Below are positions 26,181-36,084 of a stretch of DNA of 64,000 nucleotides, piece by piece; the stretch's first letter is position 1; every line of letters begins with the position of its first letter. The notes under the pieces are model-generated. The model was not told the origin of the DNA. It did no database searches and saw nothing but the letters and a program-made list of their open reading frames with translations. Made by a program: the position numbers and the translations under genes. The DNA lies in contig NZ_PIPZ01000001.1 in assembly GCF_003987045.1 (NCBI RefSeq), forward strand, positions 1 to 64,000. Reading direction: 5' to 3'. Source of the DNA: Pseudidiomarina marina (GTDB lineage: Bacteria > Pseudomonadota > Gammaproteobacteria > Enterobacterales > Alteromonadaceae).

Positions 26181-26773
26181 AGAGATGCCTGCAATTGGGC
26201 GACAAACTGGCGTAGAGCTTTACCACGGTGACTTAATTGCTGTTTCTGTTCGGTACTAAGCTGAGCGGCTGTGCAGTGGCGATCGGGGAGCCAAAATATC
26301 GGGTCATAGCCAAAGCCCTGTTCACCGCGAGGTGCTGCTGCAATTATTCCATCCCAGCGACCATGACAAATAATAGGAGTCGGGTCACTAGCGTGACGTA
26401 AGTATGCGAGAACACAATGAAAACTCGCGTGACGTTCTGCTTCTGGGGTGTCCTTTAATGCGCTGAGTAATTTATTGATATTATCTTGATCGGTGCAACC
26501 TGGACCTGCATAGCGAGCTGAGTAAATTCCAGGTGCGCCTTGCAGTGCCGCAACAGCTAAACCTGAATCGTCAGCCAATGCTGGAAGACCGGTGTGTTGC
26601 GCTGCATGACGTGCTTTTAGAATGGCGTTTTCAACAAAGGTTAAACCGGTCTCTTCGGCTTCGGCAAAGTTCCATTGTGACTGTGGTTTTACCTGCCAAC
26701 CTAATGGTTTTAAAAGCCCCTCTAATTCGGCTACTTTACCTTTATTACTAGTTGCTAAGACTAATTCATGCAT
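26177..26773 (-). CDS. rdgB: dITP/XTP pyrophosphatase (RdgB/HAM1)
   Basis: RdgB hydrolyses non-canonical purine triphosphates (dITP, XTP) to monophosphates, keeping them out of DNA. The 198-residue protein has the N-terminal [11 protein letters not shown] (about 7-17), [19 protein letters not shown] and the C-terminal FGYDPIFW and LSHRGKA segments. The frame stays open far upstream to 27223, but that part is the antisense of the antiporter gene. The family start [13 protein letters not shown] fixes the true start at 26773. Translationally coupled to hemW. Confidence 0.95.
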   Translation of the reverse strand: MHELVLATSNKGKVAELEGLLKPLGWQVKPQSQWNFAEAEETGLTFVENAILKARHAAQHTGLPALADDSGLAVAALQGAPGIYSARYAGPGCTDQDNINKLLSALKDTPEAERHASFHCVLAYLRHASDPTPIICHGRWDGIIAAAPRGEQGFGYDPIFWLPDRHCTAAQLSTEQKQQLSHRGKALRQFVAQLQASL

Positions 26774-26846
26774 GAACTTTTCACCCGTAATTTGTATTTG
26801 CCTGTTATTATACGGGTCAAGGGCATCGTGACCAAGGAGAGAAAAT

Positions 26847-28586
26847 TTGGCCAGCATTACTGGAATCATGCTGTTGATGGGATCGCTGTTGTTAATCAGC
26901 ATACTCGCAGCTGTCGTCTCTAATCGACTCGGCGCACCACTGCTACTCACATTTCTGGTGGTTGGCATGCTGGCGGGTGAAGAAGGCGTGCTCGGCATTG
27001 AATTTAGTAACCCTGAAGTAGCATTTTTTATTGGCTCACTAGCTCTGGTGATCATTCTCTTTGATGGTGGTATGCGAACACATAAAGAGCGTTTTCGTGT
27101 CGCTTTGTGGCCGGCGATTAGTTTGGCGACCGTGGGTGTTGCACTAACTTGTGCAATCACCGCCGCCGGAGTGGTTTGGTTGTTTGATTTACCCTGGCCA
27201 ACAGCACTTCTCATCGGTGCCATTCTAAGTTCAACCGACGCCGCCGCCGTATTCAGTATTTTTCAGTCTCAGAACCTACGTATAAAGCAGCGGGTCGCCT
27301 CAACGCTCGAAATCGAATCGGGAACTAACGATCCGATGGCGATTATTCTGACCATGACCTTAACTTCAATTATTGCATCAGCTGAGAGTTTTTCATTGGC
27401 TTGGATAAGCCTTGATGTTGTTCAACAGGTTGTTATCGGCTATTTGGCCGGTTGGATAGGTGGGCGAGCATTTGTTTGGATGGCACAAAAAATTTCAGTG
27501 CAGTTTTCCTTTTTCCCATTGCTAGCGGCAGCATTTGCCGTCGTTATTTTTGCGATCGCGTCGGGCATTGGTGGTAGTGGTTATTTGGCTGTGTACTTAA
27601 TGGGATACAAGATAGGCAACTCCCGTTTGCCGCAACTACCGCATATCTTACAAGTACAAGATGGCTTGGCTTGGCTCAGTCAAATTATGATGTTTTTGAT
27701 ATTAGGGTTACTGGTGACCCCATCTCACCTTATGGAGCACTGGACGCTTTCGCTGAGTGTTGCCGTATTGATGATATTCGTGGCGCGTCCATTGGCTGTT
27801 TTAGTGAGTCTAATTCCTTTCGTGTTCCCTTGGCGTGAACAAGTATTTATCAGTTGGGTGGGATTACGTGGAGCTGTTCCGATCATTTTGGCGCTGTATC
27901 CTTGGTTGACTGGTGTGCCAAATCAAGAACTCTATTTCGACATTGCGTTTATGGTGGTGATGGTGTCATTAATTGTGCAAGGTTGGTCGCTAGCGCCAAT
28001 GGCGCGCTGGTTGGGGCTTGAAGTGCCTGCGCCAGCGGAGCCTGACCGTCGCATGCCGTTAGATCGTTTGGGCAGTAAAGATCCAATGGAAGTATGGGCT
28101 TATCAGATTAGTGAACGCTCACCGGCTTGCGATCATCGGTGGGATGAGCTGCGTTGGAATGTTGATGTCGAGTTTGTCGGGATCATTCGCGAAGGTGAGT
28201 GGCTATTGCCGAAAAGTCAGCCGGTTTTGGAAGAGGGCGATACAGTGATTGTTGTCGCTAAGCTGGAGCATGTTGATGCTATTAGCCGAGTTCTTGCCGC
28301 CGGAGGCAAGGCAACTGAATTGCAAAGCAGCGAATTCTTCGGTGACTTCACTTTACGTGGCGATCTATTAATGCAAGATGTTGCCGGCTTCTACCCAGTT
28401 GGCCAACTGGATACCAAATTGCTGGCTATGTCACTACACGATTACTTCACACAGAAGTTCCATCGTCGCGTTGTTATTGGTGACCAACTACAACTTGGGT
28501 TGGTTTTGCTGACCGTGCGCGAAGTCACTGATGATGGGTTTATCCGGCAGGTGGGTGTCAAGTTACTTGAAGAGAAGGCCAACTAG
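26847..28586 (+). CDS. nhaP2: CPA1-type potassium/proton antiporter
   Basis: An inner-membrane cation/proton antiporter for K+ or Na+ extrusion and pH and salt balance. The 579 residues begin with about 12 membrane helices (1-395). The ion site NDPMAI (about 158-163) and STDAAA (about 130-135) are intact. A cytoplasmic TrkA-C-like domain follows (about 415-490), then a C-terminal CorC-like domain (about 495-575), as in NhaP2/CvrA. The start is a TTG with AAGGAG 7 bases upstream; a later ATG at 26868 would cut the first helix. A 73-base divergent region separates it from rdgB. Confidence 0.92.
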   Translation: MASITGIMLLMGSLLLISILAAVVSNRLGAPLLLTFLVVGMLAGEEGVLGIEFSNPEVAFFIGSLALVIILFDGGMRTHKERFRVALWPAISLATVGVALTCAITAAGVVWLFDLPWPTALLIGAILSSTDAAAVFSIFQSQNLRIKQRVASTLEIESGTNDPMAIILTMTLTSIIASAESFSLAWISLDVVQQVVIGYLAGWIGGRAFVWMAQKISVQFSFFPLLAAAFAVVIFAIASGIGGSGYLAVYLMGYKIGNSRLPQLPHILQVQDGLAWLSQIMMFLILGLLVTPSHLMEHWTLSLSVAVLMIFVARPLAVLVSLIPFVFPWREQVFISWVGLRGAVPIILALYPWLTGVPNQELYFDIAFMVVMVSLIVQGWSLAPMARWLGLEVPAPAEPDRRMPLDRLGSKDPMEVWAYQISERSPACDHRWDELRWNVDVEFVGIIREGEWLLPKSQPVLEEGDTVIVVAKLEHVDAISRVLAAGGKATELQSSEFFGDFTLRGDLLMQDVAGFYPVGQLDTKLLAMSLHDYFTQKFHRRVVIGDQLQLGLVLLTVREVTDDGFIRQVGVKLLEEKAN

Positions 28587-28597
28587 TTCGTTGGCCT
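28576..28597. repeat. hairpin with the nhaP2 stop in its loop
   Basis: AGGCCAAC (28576-28583), loop TAGTTC, GTTGGCCT (28590-28597). The TAG stop codon of the antiporter gene is the first half of the loop. No U-tract. It sits 20 bases from the convergent DUF4426 gene end. Confidence 0.65.
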
Positions 28598-28616
28598 CGA
28601 TTTATCTTTGCAAATC

Positions 28617-29054
28617 TTAGTTGCTCCAAAACTCTTTGTGGAAGCGCAACTCTTGCGTTTGATTACCTTGTTTAATCGTTATAAAAAAACGCAACGTTTC
28701 GAGATTAGAGAAACGCGTTTGAGCAAGATAATATATCGCATCGCCTTCAATGACTTCGTTGAATTCTAGGGTTTGCTGCTGACTCAACGGGTTCATGACA
28801 TAACCTGAAATTTCAACTTGCTGTGCTGGTTTACCGGCTGCCGTCGCATCTAATACTGAAATATTCAACGTCGCTAGTGTCTCACTACGCGAAAGCTGGT
28901 ATTGCTTTGCCATTTCAGGACGTAGCAAGGTCGAATTAAAAGCATTGTAATGCACTTCCCAAGGCCCAAGGCGCTTGCTTTGTTCTGCCTTCACATCGCT
29001 GACACCAACCACAACAAGCAAGGCAGTTAAGATGCTGATAATAATGTGTTTCAT
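28617..29054 (-). CDS. DUF4426 periplasmic protein
   Basis: Function unknown. The 145-residue precursor has a signal peptide ending at VKA (about residue 23) and then a single beta-rich domain. That domain has the family's GPWEVHYNAFNSTLL segment (about 31-45) and a strand-rich C terminus rich in Phe and Leu, without cysteines or membrane helices after the signal. It is therefore predicted to be soluble in the periplasm. It overlaps the yggT stop by 4 bases and ends the yggS-proC-yggT transcript. That setting is conserved in many marine gammaproteobacteria, but I cannot infer the role. Confidence 0.8.
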   Translation of the reverse strand: MKHIIISILTALLVVVGVSDVKAEQSKRLGPWEVHYNAFNSTLLRPEMAKQYQLSRSETLATLNISVLDATAAGKPAQQVEISGYVMNPLSQQQTLEFNEVIEGDAIYYLAQTRFSNLETLRFFITIKQGNQTQELRFHKEFWSN

Positions 29055-29602
29055 AACCCCATTCCTATGCCAAAGAGGTTGCTTAGCAAGATACGTACAA
29101 ATTGAATCGCAACAATCAAAACCAACACTGACAGGTCGAGGCCACCAATAGGCGGGATAACTCGACGAATTGGCGCCAAGAATGGCTGCGTAAGCTGCTC
29201 AATCATCGCCATCATTGGGTTGTATCCACGATTAAACCAACTCATGATCGCCATGATGATCACCAACCAAAACAGCAATGAAAGGAACTGGAATACCACA
29301 ACAGCCAGGCCCATGAGTAAGGTATCGCTGAACATCGGCGTCATTCCTGCCGCGATATTGGCAAGTACAAGAATTTTACCAATGCCGACCAAGTAGGCGA
29401 GAACGAGGCTCGCAATATCCCACTGACCAACCATGGGCAGAAAACTGCGCAGCGGTTTAATAATGGGGTTCGTGACTTTTACCACAAACTGACTCATTGG
29501 ATTAAAATAATCAGCTCGCGCAGCCTGCATCCATATGCGCAGCAGCACAACAATCAGGAACAAATCAAAGACAATCTCGACCAAAAAGCGTAACGCGTTC
29601 AT
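29051..29602 (-). CDS. yggT: YggT family inner-membrane protein
   Basis: A small integral membrane protein of unclear function; E. coli YggT has been linked to osmotic tolerance and K+ handling. The 183 residues contain two copies of the YGGT module. Each is a hydrophobic hairpin with a conserved motif: NPMSQFVVKVTNPIIKPLR (about 36-54) and NPMMAMIEQLTQPFLAPIR (about 128-146). About four to five membrane segments are present. It follows proC by 22 bases, and DUF4426 overlaps its 3' end. Confidence 0.93.
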   Translation of the reverse strand: MNALRFLVEIVFDLFLIVVLLRIWMQAARADYFNPMSQFVVKVTNPIIKPLRSFLPMVGQWDIASLVLAYLVGIGKILVLANIAAGMTPMFSDTLLMGLAVVVFQFLSLLFWLVIIMAIMSWFNRGYNPMMAMIEQLTQPFLAPIRRVIPPIGGLDLSVLVLIVAIQFVRILLSNLFGIGMGL

Positions 29603-29624
29603 ATAGGTTCTCTAAATAATTTAA

Positions 29625-30452
29625 TTAAAACAGTTTAGCCATTTCTTGGTTGCGCTGCACAGCTGCTTTTACTGCTTGACCCGAAATGTCATCAATATCT
29701 GCGGCTTGATAAACTTCGATGCCTTTGGCCGTCGATCCGCCCTTGCTGGTCACTTGTTTGCGTAACTCTTCGAGCTCAAGCTCACTAGCGATAGCCATTT
29801 CAGCGGCACCCAAAGCGGTTTGTTGCACCATCTGCCGCGCTTTGTCACGATCAAATCCAAGTGCCGTTGCCGCCTTTTGTAAACTTGCCATAAACTCAAA
29901 AAAGTAAGCAGGACCGCTACCTGCAACCGCGCCAAGAATATCTAACTGATCTTCGTCAGCTACCCACAATGTCGCGCCGACGCCATCAAATGCCTCGGTG
30001 ATAAATGCTTTATCGGCCTCTGAAACGCGATCGTCAGCAACCAAACCCGACATGCCTTTGCCAACTAATGAAGGCGTGTTGGGCATGACACGAATCATAC
30101 GAATGTCATCCCCTAAGTATTGGCGATACTTCTCAATACGAATACCAGCAGCAATGGTCACAATGAGCTTTTCAGAAAGATTAGAAACTTGTTTCTTCAA
30201 TGCAGCACAAACGTCGGCCATGAGCTGAGGTTTCACTGATAGCACAATGACGTCCGCCGCTTCAGCGACCACTTGATTATCTTGACTGGTGTGTACGTTT
30301 AAGGAGCTTTTCAGTTTCTCGAGTTTTTCTGGACTTGGATTACTGACATAAATTTTATCGCTGGGATAACCGCTTTTGACCATGCCTCCAACAATGCTTT
30401 GAGTCATATTTCCAGCGCCGATAAAGGCGATATTACGAGGCGAAGTTGTCAT
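29625..30452 (-). CDS. proC: pyrroline-5-carboxylate reductase
   Basis: ProC carries out the last step of proline synthesis, reducing pyrroline-5-carboxylate with NAD(P)H. The 275 residues have the Rossmann loop FIGAGNM (about 10-16), VLSVKP, RVMPNTP (about 120-126) and the C-terminal substrate-binding helix with SKGGSTAKGIEV (about 236-247). It overlaps the yggS stop by 4 bases, and is separate from proBA by about 8 kb. Coupling with yggS (PLP homeostasis) is common in bacteria. Confidence 0.97.
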   Translation of the reverse strand: MTTSPRNIAFIGAGNMTQSIVGGMVKSGYPSDKIYVSNPSPEKLEKLKSSLNVHTSQDNQVVAEAADVIVLSVKPQLMADVCAALKKQVSNLSEKLIVTIAAGIRIEKYRQYLGDDIRMIRVMPNTPSLVGKGMSGLVADDRVSEADKAFITEAFDGVGATLWVADEDQLDILGAVAGSGPAYFFEFMASLQKAATALGFDRDKARQMVQQTALGAAEMAIASELELEELRKQVTSKGGSTAKGIEVYQAADIDDISGQAVKAAVQRNQEMAKLF

Positions 30453-31165
30453 GCAGGGTCTCCTGTATTTTTTGGTGTATTTACTCGAGCGCCAAACACT
30501 GCTGTGCCAATTCGTATCATGGTTGCTCCAGCCGCAACCGCATAGGGCCAGTCAGCGCTCATACCCATCGATAAGGTATCTACTTGTTTATATTGGGACT
30601 GTAACTCTAAAAACAACCGCTGCATTGCAGCGAAACTGGAAGCTGAAGCACTCGGTTCGGATTGCACCGCCGGTATGGTCATTAGCCCGCGCAGCTGTAT
30701 TTGTGGAAGGTCATTGATAACGGCGGCGAGCTCGGCAACCTCTTCGGGCGCTACACCGGATTTTGCTTGGTCATCATCGATATTGACTTGAATGAGAACA
30801 TTTAACGGTGGCATTTCTGCTGGGCGTTGTTGCGCTAAACGACGCGCGATTTTTGCGCGATCAACACTATGAACCCACGCAAAATGCTCGGCGATATCTC
30901 GCGTTTTGTTCGATTGAATTGGGCCAATAAAATGCCAAGTGATGTCGTACTCTGACAATTGCATAATCTTTGCAATTGCTTCTTGAACATAGTTTTCACC
31001 AAAATCACGTTGTCCAGCATGATACGCAGAAGCAATATCTGCCGCGGGTTTGGTTTTACTCACCGCAATTAATTTCACGCTATTTTGCTTGCGTTGGTAT
31101 TGTTCACAGACGCGAGCAATTTCATTACGGACTTCTTTTATGCGTTCAGCTATGCTATTCATCAA
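30449..31165 (-). CDS. yggS: YggS family pyridoxal phosphate homeostasis protein
   Basis: A PLP-binding protein of the alanine-racemase N-domain fold, without known catalysis, that keeps PLP and amino acid pools balanced. The PLP lysine is Lys37 in AVSKTKP. HFIGPIQSNK (about 90-99), NIDDDQAKSG and the C-terminal SMGMSADWPYAV phosphate-site segment are present. The 238 residues match the family. It heads the yggS-proC-yggT-DUF4426 operon and lies only 31 bases from the divergent pilT, an arrangement found in Pseudomonas and many relatives. Confidence 0.95.
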   Translation of the reverse strand: MMNSIAERIKEVRNEIARVCEQYQRKQNSVKLIAVSKTKPAADIASAYHAGQRDFGENYVQEAIAKIMQLSEYDITWHFIGPIQSNKTRDIAEHFAWVHSVDRAKIARRLAQQRPAEMPPLNVLIQVNIDDDQAKSGVAPEEVAELAAVINDLPQIQLRGLMTIPAVQSEPSASASSFAAMQRLFLELQSQYKQVDTLSMGMSADWPYAVAAGATMIRIGTAVFGARVNTPKNTGDPA

Positions 31166-31196
31166 TTGCTAAAACTCACTTACAAGAGGCTGTTAT

Positions 31197-32231
31197 ATGG
31201 ATATCACTGAGTTACTCAGTTTCGCTGTTAAACATAAATCGTCAGACTTACATTTATCAGCTGATTCGCCTCCTATGATACGGGTAGACGGTGACGTTCG
31301 TAAAATAAATATCCCAGCGCTAAGCCACAAGCAGGTACAAGAACTGGTATACGACATCATGAACGACCGCCAGCGTAAAGAATACGAACAAAACTTAGAA
31401 TGCGACTTCTCGTTTGAAGTTCCTGATTTAGCCCGTTTTCGTGTTAACGCATTCGTGCAGAATCGTGGTGCTGGCGCTGTATTTCGAACCATTCCAAGTG
31501 AGGTGCTCACCTTGGAACAGTTGGGTGCGCCAGAGATATTCAAGACTATTTCAGATAATCCGCGTGGCTTAGTGTTGGTTACAGGGCCAACAGGTTCAGG
31601 TAAGTCGACAACATTAGCGGCCATGATCGATTACGTTAATGAAAATAAATATCATCATATTTTAACCATCGAAGATCCGATTGAATTTGTGCACAAAAAC
31701 AAGCGTAGCCTAATTAACCAACGTGAAGTGCACCGTGATACACACAGTTTTAATAACGCACTGCGCTCTGCATTACGTGAAGACCCTGATGTAATACTTG
31801 TGGGTGAGATGCGTGATCTTGAAACAATCCGCCTAGCAATGACTGCCGCAGAAACCGGTCACTTGGTGTTCGGTACCCTACACACCACGTCAGCGCCGAA
31901 AACCATTGACCGTATTGTTGATGTGTTTCCTGGCGACGAGAAACCGATGATTCGCTCAATGTTGTCCGAATCATTACGCGCAGTTATTTCGCAAACGCTA
32001 CTGAAAAAAGTCGGTGGCGGTCGTGTTGCTGCGCATGAAATCATGATTGCGACTTCAGCCATTAAAAACCTCATTCGTGAAGATAAAATTGCGCAAATGT
32101 ATTCGTCGATTCAAACCGGTGCGGCGCATGGTATGCAAACATTAGACCAATGCTTGCAGAATCTGTTGAACCAAGGCCTCGTTTCTCGTGCCGATGCGAA
32201 GGCCAAAGCCGCGAACAAGGACTCATTTTAA
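31197..32231 (+). CDS. pilT: type IV pilus retraction ATPase PilT
   Basis: A hexameric ATPase at the inner face of the pilus machine that depolymerises pilin for twitching and DNA uptake. The 344 residues show an N-terminal PAS-like domain, Walker A GPTGSGKS (130-137), the Asp box around [13 protein letters not shown], Walker [12 protein letters not shown], the His box GHLVFGTLHT and the PilT-specific AIRNLIRE-like AIKNLIRE (about 290). GAGG lies 8 bases before the ATG. The promoter must overlap yggS. pilU follows 2 bases after the stop. Confidence 0.96.
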   Translation: MDITELLSFAVKHKSSDLHLSADSPPMIRVDGDVRKINIPALSHKQVQELVYDIMNDRQRKEYEQNLECDFSFEVPDLARFRVNAFVQNRGAGAVFRTIPSEVLTLEQLGAPEIFKTISDNPRGLVLVTGPTGSGKSTTLAAMIDYVNENKYHHILTIEDPIEFVHKNKRSLINQREVHRDTHSFNNALRSALREDPDVILVGEMRDLETIRLAMTAAETGHLVFGTLHTTSAPKTIDRIVDVFPGDEKPMIRSMLSESLRAVISQTLLKKVGGGRVAAHEIMIATSAIKNLIREDKIAQMYSSIQTGAAHGMQTLDQCLQNLLNQGLVSRADAKAKAANKDSF

Positions 32232-32233
32232 TC

Positions 32234-33349
32234 ATGGTTCTAGATAAACTTTTAAAAATAATGGTGGAACGCAATAGCTCGGATTTATTTATCTCCGCGG
32301 GCTTACCACCAAGTGCAAAAATTAATGGTGAACTGACACCGTTGACCGAACAAAGACTCAGCGACAATGCGGCGCTAGCTATTGTCAAAGAAGCGTTGGG
32401 TGATAAACATCTGAAAGAGTTCATGGATGAAAAGGAAGCCAACTTTGCGATATTTCGCGAAGGTATCGGCCGCTTTCGGGTGAGTGCATTTTGGCAACGC
32501 CAACGTGCGGGAATGGTGGTTCGTCGTATTGTTACCGAAATTCCAACAGTGGAAGAGCTGAAGCTACCAGAAGTACTGACTAAGCTAATTATGAATAAAC
32601 GTGGATTAATGCTGGTAGTCGGTGCCACAGGCTCCGGTAAATCGACCACGTTGGCAGCATTGATCGGTTATCGAAACCAGCATTCGAAAGGTCACATTTT
32701 AACAATTGAAGATCCCGTCGAATTTGTTCATGAACACGCGAAGTCAATGATCACGCAACGTGAAGTCGGCAGTGATACGGAATCGTTTGAAGCCGCGTTG
32801 AAAAGCTCATTGCGTCAAGCGCCTGACGTTATCTTGGTGGGTGAAATTCGCTCGCAAGAAACTATGGAGTACGCACTTACCTTCGCGGAAACCGGTCATT
32901 TATGTGTGGCCACACTGCACGCTAACAACGCCAACCAAGCGATTGAACGCATCATGCACATGGTACCTAAGGAAAAAATCGGCAAGTTGATGTTTGACTT
33001 GTCTTTGAACCTCCGCGGTATCGTCGCGCAACAGTTAATTCCAACCATTGACGGTGGGCGTGTCGCAGCAATTGAAATCTTATTAAATAGCCCGATTGTT
33101 GCGGAAAAAATTGCAACCAATGATATGGGTGAAATTAAAGAGATAATGGCGAAATCGCGCGAGCTTGGTATGCAAACCTTTGACCAAGCACTATTCGACC
33201 TCTACAAAGCTGGTCGTATTAGTTATGACGAAGCCTTGCGTCATGCTGACGCGCCAAACGATTTGCGCTTGCGTATTAAACTGAGTGGCGATAGTAATGC
33301 AAGTGATGATGACAGCGCTTTGCAGGGAGCAACGGTTGATCTCGACTGA
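32234..33349 (+). CDS. pilU: type IV pilus retraction accessory ATPase PilU
   Basis: A PilT paralogue that assists PilT during high-load retraction. With the start at 32234 it has 371 residues: Walker A GATGSGKS (130-137), [24 protein letters not shown] and [12 protein letters not shown]. The frame extends upstream into pilT to 32150, but that part is not conserved, and the usual [11 protein letters not shown] terminus sets the start. The C terminus ends with an acidic Asp/Ser-rich tail typical of PilU. A large hairpin follows before tsaD. Confidence 0.95.
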   Translation: MVLDKLLKIMVERNSSDLFISAGLPPSAKINGELTPLTEQRLSDNAALAIVKEALGDKHLKEFMDEKEANFAIFREGIGRFRVSAFWQRQRAGMVVRRIVTEIPTVEELKLPEVLTKLIMNKRGLMLVVGATGSGKSTTLAALIGYRNQHSKGHILTIEDPVEFVHEHAKSMITQREVGSDTESFEAALKSSLRQAPDVILVGEIRSQETMEYALTFAETGHLCVATLHANNANQAIERIMHMVPKEKIGKLMFDLSLNLRGIVAQQLIPTIDGGRVAAIEILLNSPIVAEKIATNDMGEIKEIMAKSRELGMQTFDQALFDLYKAGRISYDEALRHADAPNDLRLRIKLSGDSNASDDDSALQGATVDLD

Positions 33350-33357
33350 CTTTGACG

Positions 33358-33400
33358 AAAATCTGGGGTAAACTGTGCGCCGTTTTTTACACCAGATTTT
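33358..33400 (+). promoter_or_regulatory. long hairpin between pilU and tsaD
   Basis: AAAATCTGGGGTAAA (33358-33372) pairs with TTTACACCAGATTTT (33386-33400): 14 of 15 bp with a 13-base loop. It begins 8 bases after the pilU stop and ends just before the GAGG ribosome site of tsaD (33402-33405). It may terminate pilTU or control tsaD translation. Confidence 0.6.
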
Positions 33401-33411
33401 TGAGGCTTGTC

Positions 33412-34440
33412 ATGCGTGTACTTGGAATAGAAACCTCCTGTGATGAAACCGGTATTGCTATCTACGATACCGAGCATGGCTTGTTGGCTCATCAGTTGTA
33501 TTCACAAGTTAAGTTGCACGCTGATTACGGTGGTGTGGTGCCAGAGCTGGCATCGCGCGACCATGTTCGTAAAACCCTACCGCTTATTCAAGCGGCTTTA
33601 ACCCAAGCGAATTTACAACCTCAAGACATTGATGGCGTTGCCTACACCGCAGGGCCAGGGCTCGTTGGGGCCTTGTTAGTGGGCTCATGTATTGGTCGCA
33701 GCTTAGCCTTTGGCTGGAATGTGCCGGCAATTGCAGTGCACCATATGGAAGGGCACTTATTAGCGCCGATGCTCGAAGAAAACCCGCCAGAATTTCCATT
33801 TGTTGCTCTATTAGTCTCTGGTGGACATACCCAGCTGGTTCAAGTCGATGGTATTGGCAAATATACATTGTTGGGAGAGTCAGTTGATGATGCTGCTGGT
33901 GAGGCTTTCGATAAGACTGCCAAGTTGATGGGACTCGATTATCCCGGTGGGCCACGGCTGGCGAAAATGGCCGAGCAAGGGTTACCCAATAAATACAAGT
34001 TTCCACGACCAATGACCGACCGTCCTGGGCTTGATTTCTCCTTTAGCGGTTTAAAAACCTTTGCCGCGAATACCATTGCGAGTACCGATGGTTCGCCGCA
34101 ACAACTGGCGGACGTCGCCCGAGCATTTCAGGATGCGGTGGTTGATACGTTGGTGATTAAATGTCGTCGTGCGCTAGAGCAGACCGGCCTAAAACGACTG
34201 GTTATTGCTGGTGGCGTGAGTGCAAACAAACATTTACGGGAGCAGCTAGCAGACTTTGCGCAACGCATTGGTGGGCAAGTATTCTTTCCTCGACCTGAAT
34301 TTTGTACTGATAATGGGGCGATGATCGCTTTTGCTGGTGCTCAGCGCTTGCTTGCAGGTGAACGTACGGATATTAAAGTAAAAACGTTCCCGCGTTGGCC
34401 TCTAGCTGAGCTATCTGAACCGAGTGGTGCTTCATCGTAA
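33412..34440 (+). CDS. tsaD: tRNA threonylcarbamoyladenosine transferase subunit TsaD
   Basis: TsaD transfers the threonylcarbamoyl group to A37 of ANN-decoding tRNAs, working with TsaB and TsaE. The 342 residues have the ASKHA phosphate loop, the metal-binding HMEGH (about 111-115), [21 protein letters not shown] (about 135-143) and a C-terminal [13 protein letters not shown]. The start at 33412 follows GAGG by 6 bases; an earlier in-frame ATG at 33352 lies before the hairpin and adds no conserved sequence. In E. coli tsaD is next to rpsU; here it is between pilTU and plsY, as in several marine relatives. Confidence 0.96.
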   Translation: MRVLGIETSCDETGIAIYDTEHGLLAHQLYSQVKLHADYGGVVPELASRDHVRKTLPLIQAALTQANLQPQDIDGVAYTAGPGLVGALLVGSCIGRSLAFGWNVPAIAVHHMEGHLLAPMLEENPPEFPFVALLVSGGHTQLVQVDGIGKYTLLGESVDDAAGEAFDKTAKLMGLDYPGGPRLAKMAEQGLPNKYKFPRPMTDRPGLDFSFSGLKTFAANTIASTDGSPQQLADVARAFQDAVVDTLVIKCRRALEQTGLKRLVIAGGVSANKHLREQLADFAQRIGGQVFFPRPEFCTDNGAMIAFAGAQRLLAGERTDIKVKTFPRWPLAELSEPSGASS

Positions 34441-34450
34441 CTCGGTTTTT
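34418..34450 (+). terminator. tsaD terminator with the stop codon in the loop
   Basis: AACCGAGT (34418-34425) pairs with ACTCGGTT (34440-34447); the T-run extends to 34450. The TAA stop (34438-34440) lies at the loop/right-arm boundary, so the last tsaD codons form the left arm of its own terminator. Confidence 0.75.
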
Positions 34451-35039
34451 AATCGTTGCGACGAGTACGCTGTTCTTGTCCGCTACGTAATCGAACAATA
34501 TTAGATTGATGGCGCCACATGATTAATACTGAGATCATAATCACTGGCACCGTGTACTGAGGTTTTATCCAGAACGCATAGAACGGTGCAAGACTTACCG
34601 TAACGAGTGCGGCCAAAGATGACACCCGACTAATTCGAAAAACCACCAACCAAGTTGCAATGAGTAATAAAGCCATTTCCCATGCTACGGGGAACATTGC
34701 GCCAAGTGCTGTGGCGACGGCTTTACCACCGCGAAAGTGAAAGTAGAGTGGGAAAATGTGTCCCAGACAGGCCGCGACGGCGATGATACCGAGGTAAAAC
34801 GGTTCAATCCCCAGAAAATAAGAGCCCCATACCGGAATCATACCTTTGAGCACATCAAACCATAAGGTTAAAGCGGCAGGAATCTTTCCGCCTAGGCGAT
34901 AAACGTTGGTGGCACCTGGATTATTGGAGCCGGAAGTTCGTGGATCGGGCAGGCCAAACAAGCGACAAATAAGCACCGCACTACTAATCGAGCCGAACAA
35001 ATAGGCTGATATGATCGCTAATATTATCAGGGCACCCAT
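34449..35039 (-). CDS. plsY: acyl-phosphate:glycerol-3-phosphate acyltransferase
   Basis: An inner-membrane enzyme that moves an acyl group from acyl-phosphate to the sn-1 position of glycerol-3-phosphate, the first step of phospholipid synthesis in the PlsX/PlsY route. The 196 residues have the motif 1 [12 protein letters not shown] (about 36-47), motif 2 [17 protein letters not shown] (about 94-110) and about five membrane helices. It is transcribed away from folB; the 149-base divergent region holds no clear consensus promoter that I could assign. Confidence 0.95.
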   Translation of the reverse strand: MGALIILAIISAYLFGSISSAVLICRLFGLPDPRTSGSNNPGATNVYRLGGKIPAALTLWFDVLKGMIPVWGSYFLGIEPFYLGIIAVAACLGHIFPLYFHFRGGKAVATALGAMFPVAWEMALLLIATWLVVFRISRVSSLAALVTVSLAPFYAFWIKPQYTVPVIMISVLIMWRHQSNIVRLRSGQEQRTRRND

Positions 35040-35188
35040 AGCTGGCTCACTTAAGTTGGTTCACTTATCTTGTCATTAAAACACGTGCTGGTGTCAGTAG
35101 CCGTTTGCTTCTGATTCGCTTTCCGTTACTATGCAAACCCATAGCATAAGTGCTTTAGCGTTGAATTTCTATTGATACGGACTCTTGC

Positions 35189-35539
35189 ATGGATAAAGTT
35201 TTCATTGAAGGCTTAGTGGTAAATGCATTTATTGGCGTTTACGACTGGGAACATGAACAGACACAACCGCTCATTTTAGACTTAGAGATGGATTGGGATA
35301 ACCGCAAGGCGGCCCAGTCTGAACAGCTCCAAGATGCCTTGGATTATGACGCACTGAGCCAAGCGATTATTAAACTTGTTCAAGAGCGTCCGCGCGCGCT
35401 AATCGAGACCGTTGCTGAAGAAATTGCAAGCCTAGTGTTAGCGCGTTTTAAAACGCCACGCGTACGAGTAAAAGTCAGTAAGCCGCAAGCAGTTGCTGCA
35501 GCTCGTCAAACTGCTGTTGAAATTGTTAGGCAAGCATAG
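35189..35539 (+). CDS. folB: dihydroneopterin aldolase
   Basis: FolB cleaves dihydroneopterin to 6-hydroxymethyl-dihydropterin and glycolaldehyde in folate synthesis. The 116 residues start DKVFIEGLVVNAFIGVYDWE with the catalytic-site Tyr/Glu region, contain DYDALSQAI, and end with VRVKVSKPQA carrying the conserved lysine. The stop overlaps the folK GTG by one base (TAGTG), so the next pathway enzyme is coupled. Confidence 0.95.
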   Translation: MDKVFIEGLVVNAFIGVYDWEHEQTQPLILDLEMDWDNRKAAQSEQLQDALDYDALSQAIIKLVQERPRALIETVAEEIASLVLARFKTPRVRVKVSKPQAVAAARQTAVEIVRQA

Positions 35540-36069
35540 TGAGTTGGGTTTGGTTTGGTATCGGGAGTAATCGCGACCGAGAACATTATATCAAGGCCGG
35601 CGTGCGAGCACTGCATGATGCCTTTGCCAGTAAACAACATCCGTTGTTCGTCTCAAGAGTGTTTGAAAGTGATTCGGTTGGATTTGCTGGTAGTCGCTTC
35701 TACAACCTAGTCGCCTGTGTCGAAACAGATCGATCGATTGAAGCCATTCAAGCAACGTGTAAGGCGATTGAAAAAGCGCATGGTCATGACGGCAGTGCAG
35801 CGCGATTTAGTCCCAGGACATTAGACATTGATATGTTGATGTATGACGCCGTCATTAGCGACGCACCGGTTCAGTTACCTCGCGCAGAAATATTAACGAA
35901 CGCATTTGTGTTATGGCCTCTAGCAGAATTAAGTCCCACACTTCGTCACCCCGTTACGAATAAAACATTTACCGAACATTGGTCAAATTATTCTGGTGAA
36001 CAAAAACTAGAGCCGATATTCTTAGCGTTTGACCCGCTACCACATCTAGTTATTGATGATTCAAATTAG
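35539..36069 (+). CDS. folK: 6-hydroxymethyl-dihydropterin pyrophosphokinase
   Basis: FolK pyrophosphorylates hydroxymethyl-dihydropterin before joining to p-aminobenzoate. It starts with GTG overlapping the folB stop; no other usable start precedes the conserved N terminus. The 176 residues show FGIGSNRDRE (about 6-15), FYNLVACVET and the signature RFSPRTLDIDMLMYD (about 93-107), whose aspartates bind Mg-ATP. It is slightly divergent from E. coli FolK at the GSN loop, but the catalytic residues remain. uppP follows after 15 bases. Confidence 0.94.
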   Translation: MSWVWFGIGSNRDREHYIKAGVRALHDAFASKQHPLFVSRVFESDSVGFAGSRFYNLVACVETDRSIEAIQATCKAIEKAHGHDGSAARFSPRTLDIDMLMYDAVISDAPVQLPRAEILTNAFVLWPLAELSPTLRHPVTNKTFTEHWSNYSGEQKLEPIFLAFDPLPHLVIDDSN

Positions 36070-36084
36070 AAGGATATTTGTACT

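Noticed and set aside
26774-27223. Upstream extension of the rdgB frame
   Set aside because: It is the antisense of the antiporter gene; the RdgB family N terminus fixes the start at 26773.
32150-32233. Longer pilU start inside pilT
   Set aside because: The sequence is out-of-frame pilT coding DNA, and PilU proteins start at [10 protein letters not shown].
32071-32649. 192-residue frame antisense to pilT/pilU
   Set aside because: Antisense shadow of conserved ATPase genes with no recognisable domain.
33352-33374. TTGACG and TAAACT as a tsaD promoter
   Set aside because: The spacer is only 11 bp; the bases belong to the hairpin arm.
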